The notes under the pieces are model-generated. The model searched no databases, had not been told where the DNA came from, and saw only the letters and a program-made list of their open reading frames with translations. Made by a program: the position numbers and the translations under genes. Of a DNA stretch of 64,000 bases, positions 10,116 through 20,408 are shown in pieces (the stretch's first letter is position 1; the number at the start of each line of letters is the position of its first letter). Source of the stretch: Symbiodinium microadriaticum (lineage: Eukaryota > Sar > Dinophyceae > Suessiales > Symbiodiniaceae); NCBI GenBank assembly GCA_001939145.1, contig LSRX01000669.1, forward strand, positions 39,626 to 103,625. Direction: 5' to 3'.

Positions 10116-10619
10116 TCGGCGCTTCAAATTTGAAGGCTTGTAGCTGTTTTGGTTTGTTTCCGTGTACTGGTGTTCATTTCGAGGGCCGAGGCAGATGTGT
10201 CTCGTACCCGGAGAGTCATAGTTGTTTGTTGGCAGGAATCTCTATCTGCTTAGCATCAAAATAGCTCAAAAGCCATTTAGAATAGGGTCTTTGGGCCCAA
10301 AGGCCTAAATATTATGAGTCCTTTGAGGGTAAGGGTATGAATTAGGATTGTCTACAGATGCTTCCAAGTACCCAAGCGGACAAGTCAGAATAGACGTTTT
10401 GAGTTGTGACCTCATGCCTTGCGTATACTCTGGTCTTAACAAAGGGTTTGGGTTCCCGGTAGAACTGGACATGACGACGGTGAATCAAGATATCTTGGCA
10501 CTTGGCCAGCTTAAAACCTGCCCATAATCCACGGAAAAACTTCTCAAATCTAAGACCCGCATCTCTCTACCTTAAACCCCCAGGCATCCTGATACCCATG
10601 GTTGTCCAAGGCAGACTTA

Positions 10620-10800
10620 AAACCACAAGCTTTCCCCAAAAAACCTATAAAGCCATCCCTAAAAACACCCTATAATCCCATCCCCCAAAACCTTATAAAG
10701 CCATCCCTAAAAACCCTATAAAGCCATTCCAAACAGCCCTATAAAGCCATCCCTAAAAATCCTATAAAGCTATCCAAAAAACCCTGTAAATTAAGCCTAA
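10620..10800 (+). repeat. Tandem repeat, unit CCTATAAAGCCATCCCTAAAAA
   Basis: Six or seven diverged units of about 23 bp containing TATAAAGCCATCC, within the channel intron. Confidence 0.7.
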
Positions 10801-10884
10801 AGCCATCAAGCCCCTAAGTCCCTAACGCAGATCCGAGAGGACTTCATCCTGGCCCCTCAATCTTGCTGCTTCTCTTGCACGCAG

Positions 10885-10933
10885 TCTGTGGCGCCATGTT
10901 CGTGGCCGTGGAGTCCTGGAGACTTGGATTAGG
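10885..10933 (+). CDS. K+ channel exon: third membrane helix
   Basis: Pyrimidine-rich acceptor TTCTCTTGCACGCAG and strong donor TTAGG|GTGAGA. Reads CGAMFVAVESWRLGL. The pattern hydrophobic helix, Glu, x, Trp just before a second pore domain is typical of two-pore channels. It ends in phase 2 and the pore exon at 12662 begins with one nucleotide, so the frame closes as GLG-FLDGIYF. A TTTAGGG tract starts 20 nt after the donor. Confidence 0.75.
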
Positions 10934-11309
10934 GTGAGAAAGAGCGGGGTTTAGGGGTGCAGGGTTTAGGGGTGGAGGAGTTCAGGGCTTAATTGGGGGC
11001 TTTATGGGTTGAGGGGTGGAGGAGTTCAGGGCTTAATTAGGGGCTTTAGGGGTTTAGGGGTGCAGGGTCTGGGTTCTCGACGGGCGCAATTCGGATCAAC
11101 TTCTGTATTGGGTCTTCGGGTTCTTTTCGAGGGTTCAGGAGGCAGGAGTTGCGCATAGGCTCGTCCTAGACCCCAAAGAACCTACTTTTGTAAGGACTTA
11201 TAAAAGGACTTCATAATAAGGAACCCTAAACATGTAGAGCTCTTAGGCAGGGTCCAGGTTGAGACTGTGAGGACAGGTGTAGGGCAGTGTAGGGTGTAAG
11301 GCTTGGGGT

Positions 11310-11450
11310 GCAGGGTAGGGCTCCAAGCTAGGGTTTAGCTTAGGGTTGAGGGGTTTAGGGTTTACGGGTTTAGGGTTTAGGGGTTTTTAGGGCTTAGGGT
11401 TTAGGGGTTTTTAGGGTTTTTAGGGGTTTAGGGCGTTAAGGGTTCAGGGT
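11310..11450 (+). repeat. TTTAGGG tract
   Basis: Dense TTTAGGG/TTTTTAGGG copies inside the intron between channel exons 10885 and 12662. Confidence 0.75.
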
Positions 11451-11670
11451 CCTCCAAGTACCCTCAAATAGGGGTACAGTTGATCCCAAATTAAGGGTAT
11501 TTAGGGTCTTTTGTGGTTAGATGGAGGGTCTAGGTGTTCTCTCTGCACTTAGACCCTTAAGCTGCACCTGGACCCTTCAGATTCAGTCAAGGACAAGCTC
11601 CTACGGGCCCTAACCCCTAACCGGGGCTGCAAAAAAACGTCCGTCAGGGCACGCTTCTCGGAGCTACCTG

Positions 11671-11775
11671 GGTAGTTCTCTAAATTAGGGTCCCTGTTTT
11701 CGGTCCCCAATGTAGTACGGCACCCTTTATAAAAAGGACCCTTTAAAAGGGACCCTAGTTTAGAAAACTGCCCAC
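11671..11775. repeat. Palindromic element, family G
   Basis: TAGTTCTCTAAATTAGGGTC mirrored by GACCCTAGTTTAGAAAACTG around TAGTACGGCACCC. Copies near 40630 and 63395. The remainder of 11776-12300 has no clear exon. Confidence 0.65.
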
Positions 11776-12303
11776 CGGCGGTCTCCAGTGCAGGTGCTGC
11801 TTTTGGGTTTTAGCAGTTGTAGATTCCTTTACAGTTAAGCCAGAAAGGGAACTACAATGGAGACGATAGGTATAGTATAGCGTTAAGATTGTGGTATTAC
11901 ATAGGGCTGAAGCTGCAGGAATTACGGCTTACAAGTGCTATAAGGAGGGGAAGGTTGGGTACAAGGTTGAGGGTTTCAGTTTCAGGGTGGTTTTTCCAAG
12001 CTCCAAGCTGCAGAAACAACTGAAGGAGCATCGTGTAACTAGATTTACTTGTGCCCTACATCCATGCACGTCTTTACTGAGCAGCCTGGCATGCATAAGA
12101 AACATTCACCCGAAACCTAAACCAGCAAACTGCATGGAATCCTACAAATCCCTGACGAAGTTCTGACAACAAGGTAGTAGACCCCGCAACAACTGCCTAG
12201 CACAAGGCAAGACAATCCCCATACACAACCCTAGAAACAACGCAAAATACATTCCACGAAGTCCTATATAACCTTATCAAAAGCCTTCAGTTGTCCACAG
12301 CCT

Positions 12304-12420
12304 ACTTGGAGGTTCATGGGTAGTTATAAGCAGGGTTATAACTCCCCTAATGTGGGTTATAACTATAGGTACCCCACTTATAACCCCCCACTTATAGCTA
12401 CCCCGTGAGTCTCAAAGTAC
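12304..12420. repeat. Palindromic element, family C
   Basis: CTTGGAGGTTCATGGGTAGT at the left, imperfect complement at the right (CCCCGTGAGTCTCAAAGTAC), with TTATAACTATAGGTACCCCA in the centre. Other copies at 13630, 41059, 48110, 49868 and 56687. Confidence 0.75.
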
Positions 12421-12434
12421 AGATCCCATACGCA

Positions 12435-12640
12435 CTGAAGCCCTAAACCCTAAACCTTAAAGCCCCTATCAAACGCCTACAGTAAAAAAACAACCCTAAC
12501 CCCTAAACCCCTTAACCCCTAAACCCTAAACCCCTAAACTCCTAAACCCTAAACCCTAAACGGCCCTAAACCCCTAAACCCCTAAACCCTAAACCTCTAA
12601 ACGCCTAAGCCCTAAACCCCAAACCCAAAACTGCCTAGGG
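12435..12640 (+). repeat. CCCTAAA tract before the second pore exon
   Basis: About 20 CCCTAAA/CCCCTAAA copies ending 20-30 nt upstream of the acceptor at 12661. Confidence 0.8.
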
Positions 12641-12661
12641 ATCCCCTACAGACTGAAGGAG

Positions 12662-12737
12662 TTTCTTGGACGGCATCTACTTCACCTCGGTTGCCTTGAC
12701 GACGGTCGGCTACGGCGACCTCACTCCTCGCACGGAG
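12662..12737 (+). CDS. K+ channel exon: second pore loop and selectivity filter
   Basis: Reads FLDGIYFTSVALTTVGYGDL then TPRTE. The run TSVALTTVGYGDLTP is a textbook potassium pore helix and filter. FLDGIYF matches the stretch between outer helix and pore in two-pore and voltage-type channels. Acceptor is GAAGGAG (or AAG six bases earlier, also in frame), donor ACGGAG|GTTCCC, phase 0. CCCTAAA repeats precede it. With the GFG filter at 4255 this gives one polypeptide with two non-identical pores, assuming both belong to one gene, as orientation and phase suggest. Confidence 0.88.
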
Positions 12738-13334
12738 GTTCCCTAAGGGTCCAAATACCCAAATAGTAGGGTTTCAAGGTCCAATAACCCCTCAGAGTAG
12801 GGATTTGGGGACCTAAAACCTTACTATTTTGGGTACTCGGACCCTCTGGGGTTGTGCGTTTTTTGTTTTCGGGGACGGTGTAGGGTTCAGGGTTCATGTT
12901 AGGGTGGTGCAGGGGTGTAGGGTATAGGGTTTTGGGTATTTAGGGTTTTGGGTTTAGGGTTCATGTTAGGGATTTTTATAAGGTTTAGGGCTAAGCGGTT
13001 TAAGCTTTATGTAATGGCATCAAGATAAGGTTTTCAACAGGTTGCATAAGGGTCTTGTAGGGTCTCCTGCGGGTTTGAGGGGGCCTTCAGGATTTAGCGT
13101 GTGCGGGCGAAATCAGGGAAACCTGAATCAAGACAGTGACTCAAACCAAAGAGAACTGAATACTGTGAATCAAGGTCTATGCTTTCCTACAGTGTATAGG
13201 ACATTCTGGAGATACCCTTTTGGTCTAAACCCTGCACCCTGACTGACGCTATAAGTCCTACTCCGAGAAGAGCCGCGAAACCCTAAACCCCTAAACCCTA
13301 AGCCCTAAACCCTAAACCCTAAACCAAGACGGAG
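12738..13334 (+). other. Intron with 9-bp direct repeats at its junctions
   Basis: The word ACGGAGGTT spans the donor (12732-12740) and again the acceptor (13329-13337). Inside are a family-B-like palindrome (12744-12845), TTTAGGG copies (12880-12990), a unique stretch and CCCTAAA copies (13275-13325). The layout resembles an inserted element with a target-site duplication and inverted ends. Confidence 0.7.
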
Positions 13335-13397
13335 GTTGGGCGCATGATTACTACCGGCCTGGTGCTCACCGGCGTGCCCGCTACAGCTGTCGCCCGG
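13335..13397 (+). CDS. K+ channel exon: last membrane helix
   Basis: Continues in phase 0 from the second pore: VGRMITTGLVLTGVPATAVA, so the joined reading is LTPRTE-VGRMITTGLVL. A hydrophobic helix right after the filter, beginning with a Gly-Arg turn, is what the pore-lining helix of K+ channels shows. The 3' edge is unclear (GTCGAA at 13396 or earlier) and, unusually, CCCTAAA follows it, which may mean the coding part ends near here or that the next intron starts with a C-rich tract. No later exon can be assigned to the channel with confidence. Confidence 0.7.
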
Positions 13398-13399
13398 TC

Positions 13400-13545
13400 G
13401 AAACCTAAACCCTAAGCCCTAAACCCCTAAAGTTTCCCTAAGCCCCTAAACCCTAACCCCAAACCCTAAGCCCTAAACCCTAAACCCCAAGCCCTAAACC
13501 CAAAACCCTATAAAGCCTAAGCCCTACACCCTACACAAGCTCTAG
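13400..13545 (+). repeat. CCCTAAA/CCCTAAGCC tract
   Basis: C-rich telomere-like copies downstream of the last channel exon. Confidence 0.75.
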
Positions 13546-13629
13546 CACCTATACACACTATACCAGGTCTCCCAGAGGGCTCTGATTTTCCTTCAGGAAG
13601 TCGTAGGTTCCTTATTCCTTATGGAGGTG

Positions 13630-13755
13630 CTTGGAGGTTCATGGGTAGTTATTATAAGTAGGGTTATAAATCCCACAAATATCGTGTAGAACTATAGTTA
13701 CCCTACTTATATCAACTTATATCCCCACTTATAACTGCCCATGAACCTCCAAGTA
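13630..13755. repeat. Palindromic element, family C
   Basis: CTTGGAGGTTCATGGGTAGT at the left and CCATGAACCTCCAAGTAC at the right; nearly perfect outer inverted repeats. Confidence 0.8.
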
Positions 13756-13799
13756 CCCAATACCAAAAAGGGGAGCCCTTTTTAGATCCCAGGACACTG

Positions 13800-15630
13800 G
13801 GCATCCTAGTGTAAACCTGAAGCCCAACGTGTTTGTTGTTCTTTACAGTTTTGTTGCACAGGTGTTTCTTCAAGACGGGGTCCTCATATGCATAAATTGC
13901 TCACTCTTGCACCCGGCAATCAGGCTCCTGACCCTAAATCCTAAACCCTAAACCTTTAGCGGGGTGGGACTTGTAGGTTAGCCACGGTTTAGGTTCTTCG
14001 GTTTTTCGGGCTTAGGACGTCTCAAGTATCTAATACCCTGCATAGTCGTGTTTCTTTAGCAGGAACTAATTGTGCAAGCACCCCCCCCAATGTGAATGCA
14101 GTGTTGCTCTATCAGGAGCTCATGGTGCATTCCCCGACTTAGGTACTTGGGATATTGAGGGGAAGCGTGTTCTGGTCTGAAGCCATAGGTCCATACTGTT
14201 TTGGGTTTCCCGCTGTGCGATGTTTGACATATACCTCCAACCCTAAACGGGTACTGATCAAACGTGTTGTTGTTTGTCTACTTGATTTGCGCAGCTGCTT
14301 CCGTAGGTCCAGGCGTCGAAGCAAAGATCATAAGACTAGCACTTCAGGTTTATCCCTGCGAGTTCAATTACCCAAGAGTCAGATGACTACTGAAAAGCCT
14401 AAGCTGCAGTTATTCCTATATGTATCCTATACCCAGGTACATAATCATTGAATCCTTTGGGCCCGGGTTTGGAGTTTAAGGTGAGGGCTCGTGGAGGCAA
14501 GAACCAGCGCAGAAGAACTCCTTCCCTAAGGGTCCAAGGAGTCCGTATTTAGGGCTTTTGGTGCCCATAAAGGCTCCAAAGTCCTTAGATAATGAGTACT
14601 TGAGCCCTTAGGGCTTCTTCACATCGCATGAAGAAACCCCAACACGGCTACCGTTTTTGCCAATTGGGAGAGGGCCTCCCTGGAAGAATGGCATGCACAT
14701 TCTTCAGGGAGTCTTGGGCACCTAAACCCTAGGCCCTAAACCCGAAACCCGAGTCCCTAAACCCTAAACCCTTAACCAAGACTCTGTATCACTCCGGGAA
14801 GTTCGGTGCAGTCCGCCTTCAGCGACTTTGAACCAGAACCCCAAACGACGTCAAACTACGCAAACCCTCAAAGAGCCTGAAAAAGACACGGCCCAACAAA
14901 GACTGAACTCCCTAAATTATCCCAAGGTGCTAAACCCTAAACCCTAAACTCCCTGAACTCCCTAGAAACCCCAGGGTGCTGAACCCAAGCTTCCATGCAA
15001 GGCTTTGGTGACTGCCTTGTCGGGTCGATTTTCCAGCAGGCAGGGCACTCAAAGCAGTTCTTGAGTAATATAGGGGCCTTAATTATTGCCTATACTATTT
15101 CGGGGGTTCTTTAAAATAGTTGTAGTATAAGGGGCCCGAAAACCCTATTCTAGTTATTAAGGCCCCTATATTATACCCTCCACCCTTAATTTGGGACCAT
15201 ATACCCCTATTTGAGGGTACTTGGAGGGTCCTGGTATACTTCGTTCCCCGAGGTGTTTCCCTTTGCCCCATCTATTCGGGGGCTTCCGCCTTCAACTTGG
15301 GAGAACTATCTTTGTGCGTCATGAGCTTCGATGATAGGTCTGTAGATTTAGCAGAAAGATGTAGGGCTTAGGGTTCAGGGGAGGGAGATGGGGGGGCTTA
15401 TGCAACGTTGGGTTTAGGGCTTGGGTCCAGCGTGCGGGGTTGAGGCCTTCCGCGGGGTGGGCCAAGGCTTCAACGACTAGGGCGTCGGGATACTTTGGAG
15501 TAGCCCCAGCACTCAAAACCCATACACCGAAAACCCGAGAACCTAAACCCTGAACCCTATAATTACCCTATACCCTAAGCCCTGTGAGCCCCGGAAGCCG
15601 CTCTTTCAATCCTTTGGGATCAGTTTTGTC
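13800..15630. other. Mixed stretch with weak coding islands
   Basis: Contains several short islands between repeats that could be exons but cannot be fixed: around 13860-13930 (VFLQDGVLICINCSLLHPAI after a TTTACAGTTTTGTTGCACAG), 14655-14715 (one frame NWERASLEEWHAHSS), 14980-15048 (ALVTALSGRFSSRQGTQS) and 15410-15520 (open on both strands). An inverted-repeat element lies at about 15065-15180. I assign no product. Confidence 0.35.
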
Positions 15631-15639
15631 GTCCTCTCA

Positions 15640-15785
15640 GGTTCAGGGTTTAGGGGTTTAGGGATTTGGGGTTTAGGGTTTGGGGAGTTTGGGGTTTAGG
15701 GTTTAGGGTTTAGTAAGGTTTAGGGGATTAGAGTTTAGGGTTTAGGGTTTAGATTTCAGGGTTTAGGGGTTTAGGGTTCAGGGAG
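15640..15785 (+). repeat. TTTAGGG tract
   Basis: Telomere-like copies following an island (about 15592-15637) that reads SPGSRSFNPLGSVLSSSQ. Confidence 0.75.
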
Positions 15786-16080
15786 TTATGGTACCCCAAA
15801 TCCTGAATCGCCCAGGCCCTGAACCCTAAGCACTACACGCCAGCCTCATTTCCAAGCCCTAAACCGTCCCTAACCGATCCCTGAAATCCGGGATACTTGC
15901 GCAAGCCACAATCCTGCATACCTTCTTGGTACTGTGTGTTTAACAAGGCAGTTAAGGTAATCATAGGGTCGGAACAAAGTTGTGATCATATCTCCTCATA
16001 ACCTGAACATGTCTGATTACAAGAAGCAACATGTCTACTATCACATCCTCCCAAGAGATCCTATCCCACATGCCAAGGCC

Positions 16081-16160
16081 TATGGTTGTTATTGTTATTG
16101 TTATTGTTATTATTAGTAGTATTATTATTATTGCTATTATTATTTTGTTTGTTCTATTTA
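16081..16160. repeat. TTATTG/TTA simple repeat
   Basis: Imperfect (GTTATT)n then (ATT)n; overlapping ORFs made of Ile/Val or Thr/Ile repeats are not genes. Confidence 0.8.
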
Positions 16161-16236
16161 TTGTTATCATTATGAAGGTTACTGTTAGGTACTTGAAGGA
16201 TCCTCGAGGATTGTAGTGCCTGAGGCTGGTCCGAAG

Positions 16237-16308
16237 ATTTCAAAAGCTGGATGACTGAACCACTTCACGACGACCGACTTGTTGCTCAGATGCCTTTGGC
16301 ATTGCAGG
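16237..16308 (+). CDS. Candidate exon, unrecognised
   Basis: Acceptor CCGAAG; frame reads FKSWMTEPLHDDRLVAQMPL then ALQ, ending near TTGCAGG|GATACC, which would need a GA donor. A CCCTAAA tract follows it. The sequence looks protein-like. It recalls the linker helix that precedes nucleotide-binding domains in some channels (acidic DD followed by MPLAL), but this is only an impression. Confidence 0.5.
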
Positions 16309-16314
16309 GATACC

Positions 16315-16400
16315 CCTAAACCTTCCTAAACCCTAATTAAACCCCTAAACCCTAAGCAAACCCTAAACCCCAAATCCCTAAACCCCTAAACCCTAAAAAG
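16315..16400 (+). repeat. CCCTAAA tract
   Basis: C-rich telomere-like copies just after the 16237 island. Confidence 0.7.
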
Positions 16401-16499
16401 AGGTAGGTTTCGATAGGGTTAAGGTAATATGGTAAGGTTTAGGCTTCAGCCCGTCGGCTTTGGGGGCTTCCGTGCGGGCTGGGGTGTAGGAAGGGTCTA

Positions 16500-16980
16500 G
16501 AGTTTAGGGTTTAGGAGTTTAGGGTTGTAGGGTTTAGGGTTTTAGGGTTTAGGGTATAGGGGTATAGGGTTATAGGGTCTAGAGTTTAGGGGTTTAGGGG
16601 TTTAGGGTTATAGGGTCTAGAGTTTCGAGTTTAGGGTTTAGGGGTTTAGGGTTATAGGGTTTAGGGTTTTAGGGTTTAGGGTTTAGGGTTTTAGGGTTTA
16701 GGGTTTAGGGGTTTAGGGTTATAGGGTTTAGGGTTTTAGGGTTTAGGGTTTAGGGGTTTAGGGTTATAGGGTTTAGGGTTTTAGGTTTCAGGGTTTAGGG
16801 GTTTAGGGTTATAGGGTTTAGGGTTTTCGGGTTTAGGGTGTTAGGGTTTAGGGGTTTAGGGTTTAGAGTTTAGGGTCTAGAGTTTAGAGCTTAGGGTTTA
16901 GGGTTTAGGGATTTAGGGTTTAGGGCTTAGGGTTTAGGGATCTAGGGTTTAGGATTTAGGGTTTAGGGGTTTAGGAGCTA
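16500..16980 (+). repeat. Long TTTAGGG array
   Basis: Nearly 0.5 kb of TTTAGGG with TATAGGG and TCTAGAG variants and a ~60-bp higher-order period (GGGTTTAGGGGTTTAGGGTTA). The G-rich strand is the plus strand throughout. Confidence 0.85.
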
Positions 16981-16984
16981 CGGC

Positions 16985-18970
16985 GCTGTGCAGTGTAATC
17001 TCTCAGGCCTTGTGAGGGAGGTCTGGCAGATTCCGAGATGTTTTGCATCTAGAGGGCGGGAAGGATCCTGGTAGCACATAGAGGCCTGCAGTCTTAGTAA
17101 TATACTACTAGTTAACCGTTTTTCTCTGATCACACGAGTACATATATTATTGCAAAAACATTTCTCTAATCCTTAAGGCCCCTGCAGTACCGTCATACTC
17201 AGAGCCAAGTTTGATTGTATAGGCGCTTAACTTATTCAGCACAGGGTACTAAGCTCTAAACTCTCAACACTATATATAAGCCCTAAGCGGGGCTAATCTC
17301 AAGACCCTACCTACTGGGGTCTAGGTGCAAGATGCGTTTAGGGCTACGGGCCAGACCGTGGGGCCAAGGGGACTTTCTAAACGACTCCTTCCAAGCGGTT
17401 CCCTTTCGAGACTTTCACAAGCTCAAGGATGTCCCTAAGCCCGTGTGGTGTTGAGGGGTTCAGGGGTTTAGGGTTGCCCTAAAGTGCTTGACCACCTTGA
17501 GTTCCTTCTGGTGATGGTTTGTGGAGTTGTTGCGTTTTTGTTTTGGAGGGGGCTGGCTGCAGATTGAATCCAAGACTTCGCAGCTTGGAAAAGCTTATAA
17601 ATCGTAAGCCCCAAGCGCAAACTGCATCCCGAATCCAAGATTCCCCGGACGCTGGGCTGTCAGAGGTGTGGTGCCAACGAGTTTTGTTACACTTAGGGTT
17701 ACTGCAATGCCATGAGGGTTGCTATGAGCGCTACTAGAGGGGGGTGTCTCCAAGTACCCGAACAAATCGTAGGCATTCAGGTACCAGAAACCAGTCAGAG
17801 TACATCATCCGGTGTTAAGACCAGCTGCATTGCTCTCAGGTGTCACTACATCCAGTACCACCTCGCTGCTCTCTGCACAAGACCATCATGAAGGCGAACT
17901 TGCACTTGGATCGGGTACATCAGCGAGCTACCGCATGGCATGCTCGGAGACTCGGTGGAGGGGACCTGCAGCCACACTGAAAGTCTGGGCGTGAGATCAC
18001 CGGGAAGCTGTCTGCATCAAGGACGTCCACAAGCTGGGATGAAAGGAGGAGTGAAGGACGCCTTCTGCAATCACGCCTGATTTTGGGATGCGTCCTCCTT
18101 TGTGGATGGAGATGGCGGTGGAGAAGTAGGGTTCTGTGTCATCCGTTCACTCTTTGAAAAAGTCTTTGAGACCTGAGCACCAGAGTTCCTTTACAGGACT
18201 AGGGTAGAGGCAACTGTATATCTGTATATCTGTACATAGATCATAATAGTGATATAAAGGTCAAATATAGGTATACTAATGGTATATAGATATATCATGA
18301 ATATAGACAGACAGATGGATATTTATGTGGGGCATGGGGTCTCGAATGATTAGAACAATTGTTGGGGGTTGGGGGGTTATCTCTGCGCTATGGTTAAGTC
18401 GGCATTAGTAAGAGGATATGATACAGTTAAACCCTAAACCCTAAACTGTGCTTTGCAGAATAGAAACTGAATCGCTTGTTGCTGGTTGTTCAGGCCCTCT
18501 AACCCAAAACCCTATATGCCCTAAGCCCCAAACCGCCAATACCACTTATCCCCAGTTTATTCACCAGGACCGGTTTAGGGTTCAGGGCTTAGGGCACCTA
18601 AACCGCTATAGATCCCCTCATCGGGCCTTTAAAGGAACCCTGAGCAGCCTAAGCCCTCAACCCTTTAAAGGAACCCTAAGCAGCCTTTAAAGAAAATCCC
18701 AAGTACCAATGAATGGAGGCCTTGTGGTACCTTTAGTAGGCTGTGCTAAAGGGTAGTGGGTGGGGGATGTGGGTAGAGTCTGAAGTTTAGGAAGCTTATC
18801 GGGCTCAGGGCTTATAGATGTGATGGTTTTAGGGTTTAGGGTTTAGGGTTTGATGGTGTGTGTGTGTGTGTGTGCTGCTTCGAGTTTTTTGTTTTAATAG
18901 GGCTCTTTGAGCTAAACGCAAAGACTTAAACCCTGGGCCCGAAAATGCCAATCCCTGAACCGGTTTGGGG
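16985..18970. other. Stretch without a supportable gene
   Basis: Holds low-complexity and short TTTAGGG/CCCTAAA patches, a (TG)n at 18856-18874 and GATA-like microsatellite traces (18210-18320). One island ending at about 17990 (...AAAGTCTGGGC|GTGAGATC) has a strong donor and could be an exon; its frame is undecided. Confidence 0.5.
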
Positions 18971-18977
18971 CTTCAAG

Positions 18978-19029
18978 GTGTGGGAGCTGATATCAGTCGA
19001 AAGTCGTCGAGACGTGGGAGTTTGGAGAG
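18978..19029 (+). CDS. Candidate exon, unrecognised
   Basis: Acceptor TTCAAG, donor TGGAGAG|GTCTTC, phase 1. Reads VWELISVESRRDVGVWR. It joins in phase to 19654. Product unknown. Confidence 0.5.
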
Positions 19030-19265
19030 GTCTTCAGCCTAAAACCGTTCAGAAACCGGTGGATGGGGGTAGGGTTTAGAATTTAAAGGAATTTAGGGGC
19101 TTAGGGTTTAGAGGTTAGGGTTAGTGTTACAGTTCTGGGGTTTAGGGTTTAGAGGTCAGGGGCTGGAGGTTTAGGGTTACAGGGGCATCGGGCTCTTGCC
19201 ACCGATACCTGCCCTGGCGCGGGTCAGCACTTTGGAGAGCCTGCGGTCTATAAAACCCTAAACCC

Positions 19266-19368
19266 TACCCATAGGCCCCTAAGCAGTTCCTGTTTCTGGT
19301 TTCCTGGTTCATACTTAGAATCCTATAAGGCAACCCCAAAAAGGAACTGCTTAGGGGCCTATGGGTAA
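19266..19368. repeat. Palindromic element, family A
   Basis: TACCCATAGGCCCCTAAGCA at the left, TGCTTAGGGGCCTATGGGTA at the right: 20-bp perfect inverted ends. Internal sequence TATAAGGCAACCCCAAAAAG is shared with other copies. Confidence 0.9.
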
Positions 19369-19504
19369 ACCCGGTTAAACTCCTAGGGGGCCTCAAGCAC
19401 ACGACAAGAACCACGAAACCATGTGTAATTTTAAGCGCCTACACGACCTCAAGGACAGGAGAAGCACAGCTAAGCCATATCTAAGATTCATACTATCATC
19501 AGAA

Positions 19505-19505
19505 T

Positions 19506-19537
<32 letters not shown>

Positions 19538-19563
19538 CTAGATAGATAGATAGATAGATAGAT
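19505..19563. repeat. (GATA)n microsatellite
   Basis: About 14 GATA units with one interruption. Confidence 0.95.
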
Positions 19564-19653
19564 ATCGACTATATGTATGTGTGTATATATATAGTGTATA
19601 TCCCAAGACCTTATTCTATTTGCTAAGGCCTTGAACCCCAGAACCATGGGCAG

Positions 19654-19725
19654 GTGTCCTGACGAAGGATGACCAGGGACGCTTCCGCTTCGATGCTTGG
19701 ACGTTGGCCTTAGCCCTGCAGGGAG
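19654..19725 (+). CDS. Candidate exon, unrecognised
   Basis: Acceptor CATGGGCAG, donor CAGGGAG|GTAGGG. Reads VLTKDDQGRFRFDAWTLALA then LQG, a convincing protein-like segment. Begins with two nucleotides and ends in phase 1, compatible with 18978-19029 upstream. Confidence 0.55.
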
Positions 19726-19831
19726 GTAGGGCTGGGGCTTAGGAGAAGAGGGGTTTAGGGGTTTTTAAGGGCTTAGGATTTAGGGGTTTAGGGCTTACGG
19801 GCTTAGTTGGGGTTTAGGGATTAGGGTTCAG

Positions 19832-19970
19832 GTGTTCCTGCGAAAGCTCCTGATGGCTGTTGCACAAGTGCACGTGCACGAGGAACGCTTCCTCTTATTC
19901 CTCAAGTGTCTGCCTTCAGTGTTCCCGTTTGCTGTCATGCTTGATGTCATTGCTTTGGGTGTCATACCCT
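19832..19970 (+). CDS. Candidate exon(s), frame undecided
   Basis: After acceptor GGTTCAG two frames are open. One runs 46 codons and reads VFLRKLLMAVAQVHVHEERF then LLFLKCLPSVFPFAVMLDVI. The other, favoured by phase continuity with 19654, reads VPAKAPDGCCTSARARGTLP. Either may be real; the true 3' edge is unknown (GTGTCT or GTTCCC donors). Confidence 0.4.
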
Positions 19971-20067
19971 GATGGATGCTCTCACTGTTGAGTTACTGCT
20001 CTAAAACCCTAAACACCTAAACTCCTAAACTCTAAATCCTAAACGGCATTCGGCATTCGGCCACTAG

Positions 20068-20196
20068 ACGTGGGGTCTTCTGCCTTCCTTTGAGCTCTTC
20101 GGAAATCCTCCAACACACCACGCTGAAGCTTGGCAAGCTCAGACGCCGAATGTTAAAGCGAAGCCCGAATCTGCAGAACCTTTATGGACTCGGGAA
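20068..20196 (+). CDS. Candidate exon with strong splice sites
   Basis: 43 codons between CCACTAG and a consensus GAA|GTGAGT donor, phase 0 at both ends. Reads TWGLLPSFELFGNPPTHHAE, AWQAQTPNVKAKPESAEPLW, TRE. Hydrophilic, Pro-rich, likely disordered. A TTTAGGG tract begins ~20 nt downstream. The next island at 20348 also starts in phase 0. The product is not recognised. Confidence 0.6.
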
Positions 20197-20347
20197 GTGA
20201 GTTTTTTAGGTTGGTTTAGGGTTTAGGGTTTAGGTTTAGAGTTTCAGGCACGGAGGGGTTGTAACGCCCAATGCGAAGCCTCAAAGTAGCCGCCTGTACC
20301 CTCACCCTAAACCCTAAACCCTAAAACCCCCCCAATCGGCGTGCAAG

Positions 20348-20408
20348 GATGCTCCCGAGACCCCCATCGTCCCGGAGGAGCAGCCGGGCGTGTCACTTGG
20401 CGTGCAAG
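20348..20408 (+). CDS. Candidate exon flanked by GGCGTGCAAGG repeats
   Basis: Reads DAPETPIVPEEQPGVSLGVQ with acceptor GTGCAAG and a GC donor (CAAG|GCTTTT). The same 11-mer GGCGTGCAAGG stands at the start (20338-20348) and the end (20399-20409) of the island. CCCTAAA repeats lie on its left and TTTAGGG on its right. The end SLGVQ recalls the ELGVQ that precedes the first helix region in dinoflagellate LHCs, so it may belong to the LHC precursor; not proven. Confidence 0.55.

Noticed and set aside
15319-15516. Minus-strand ORF reading ATPKYPDALVVEALAHPAEG
   Set aside because: Looks protein-like, but plus-strand frames are open over the same bases and no splice chain on the minus strand supports it.
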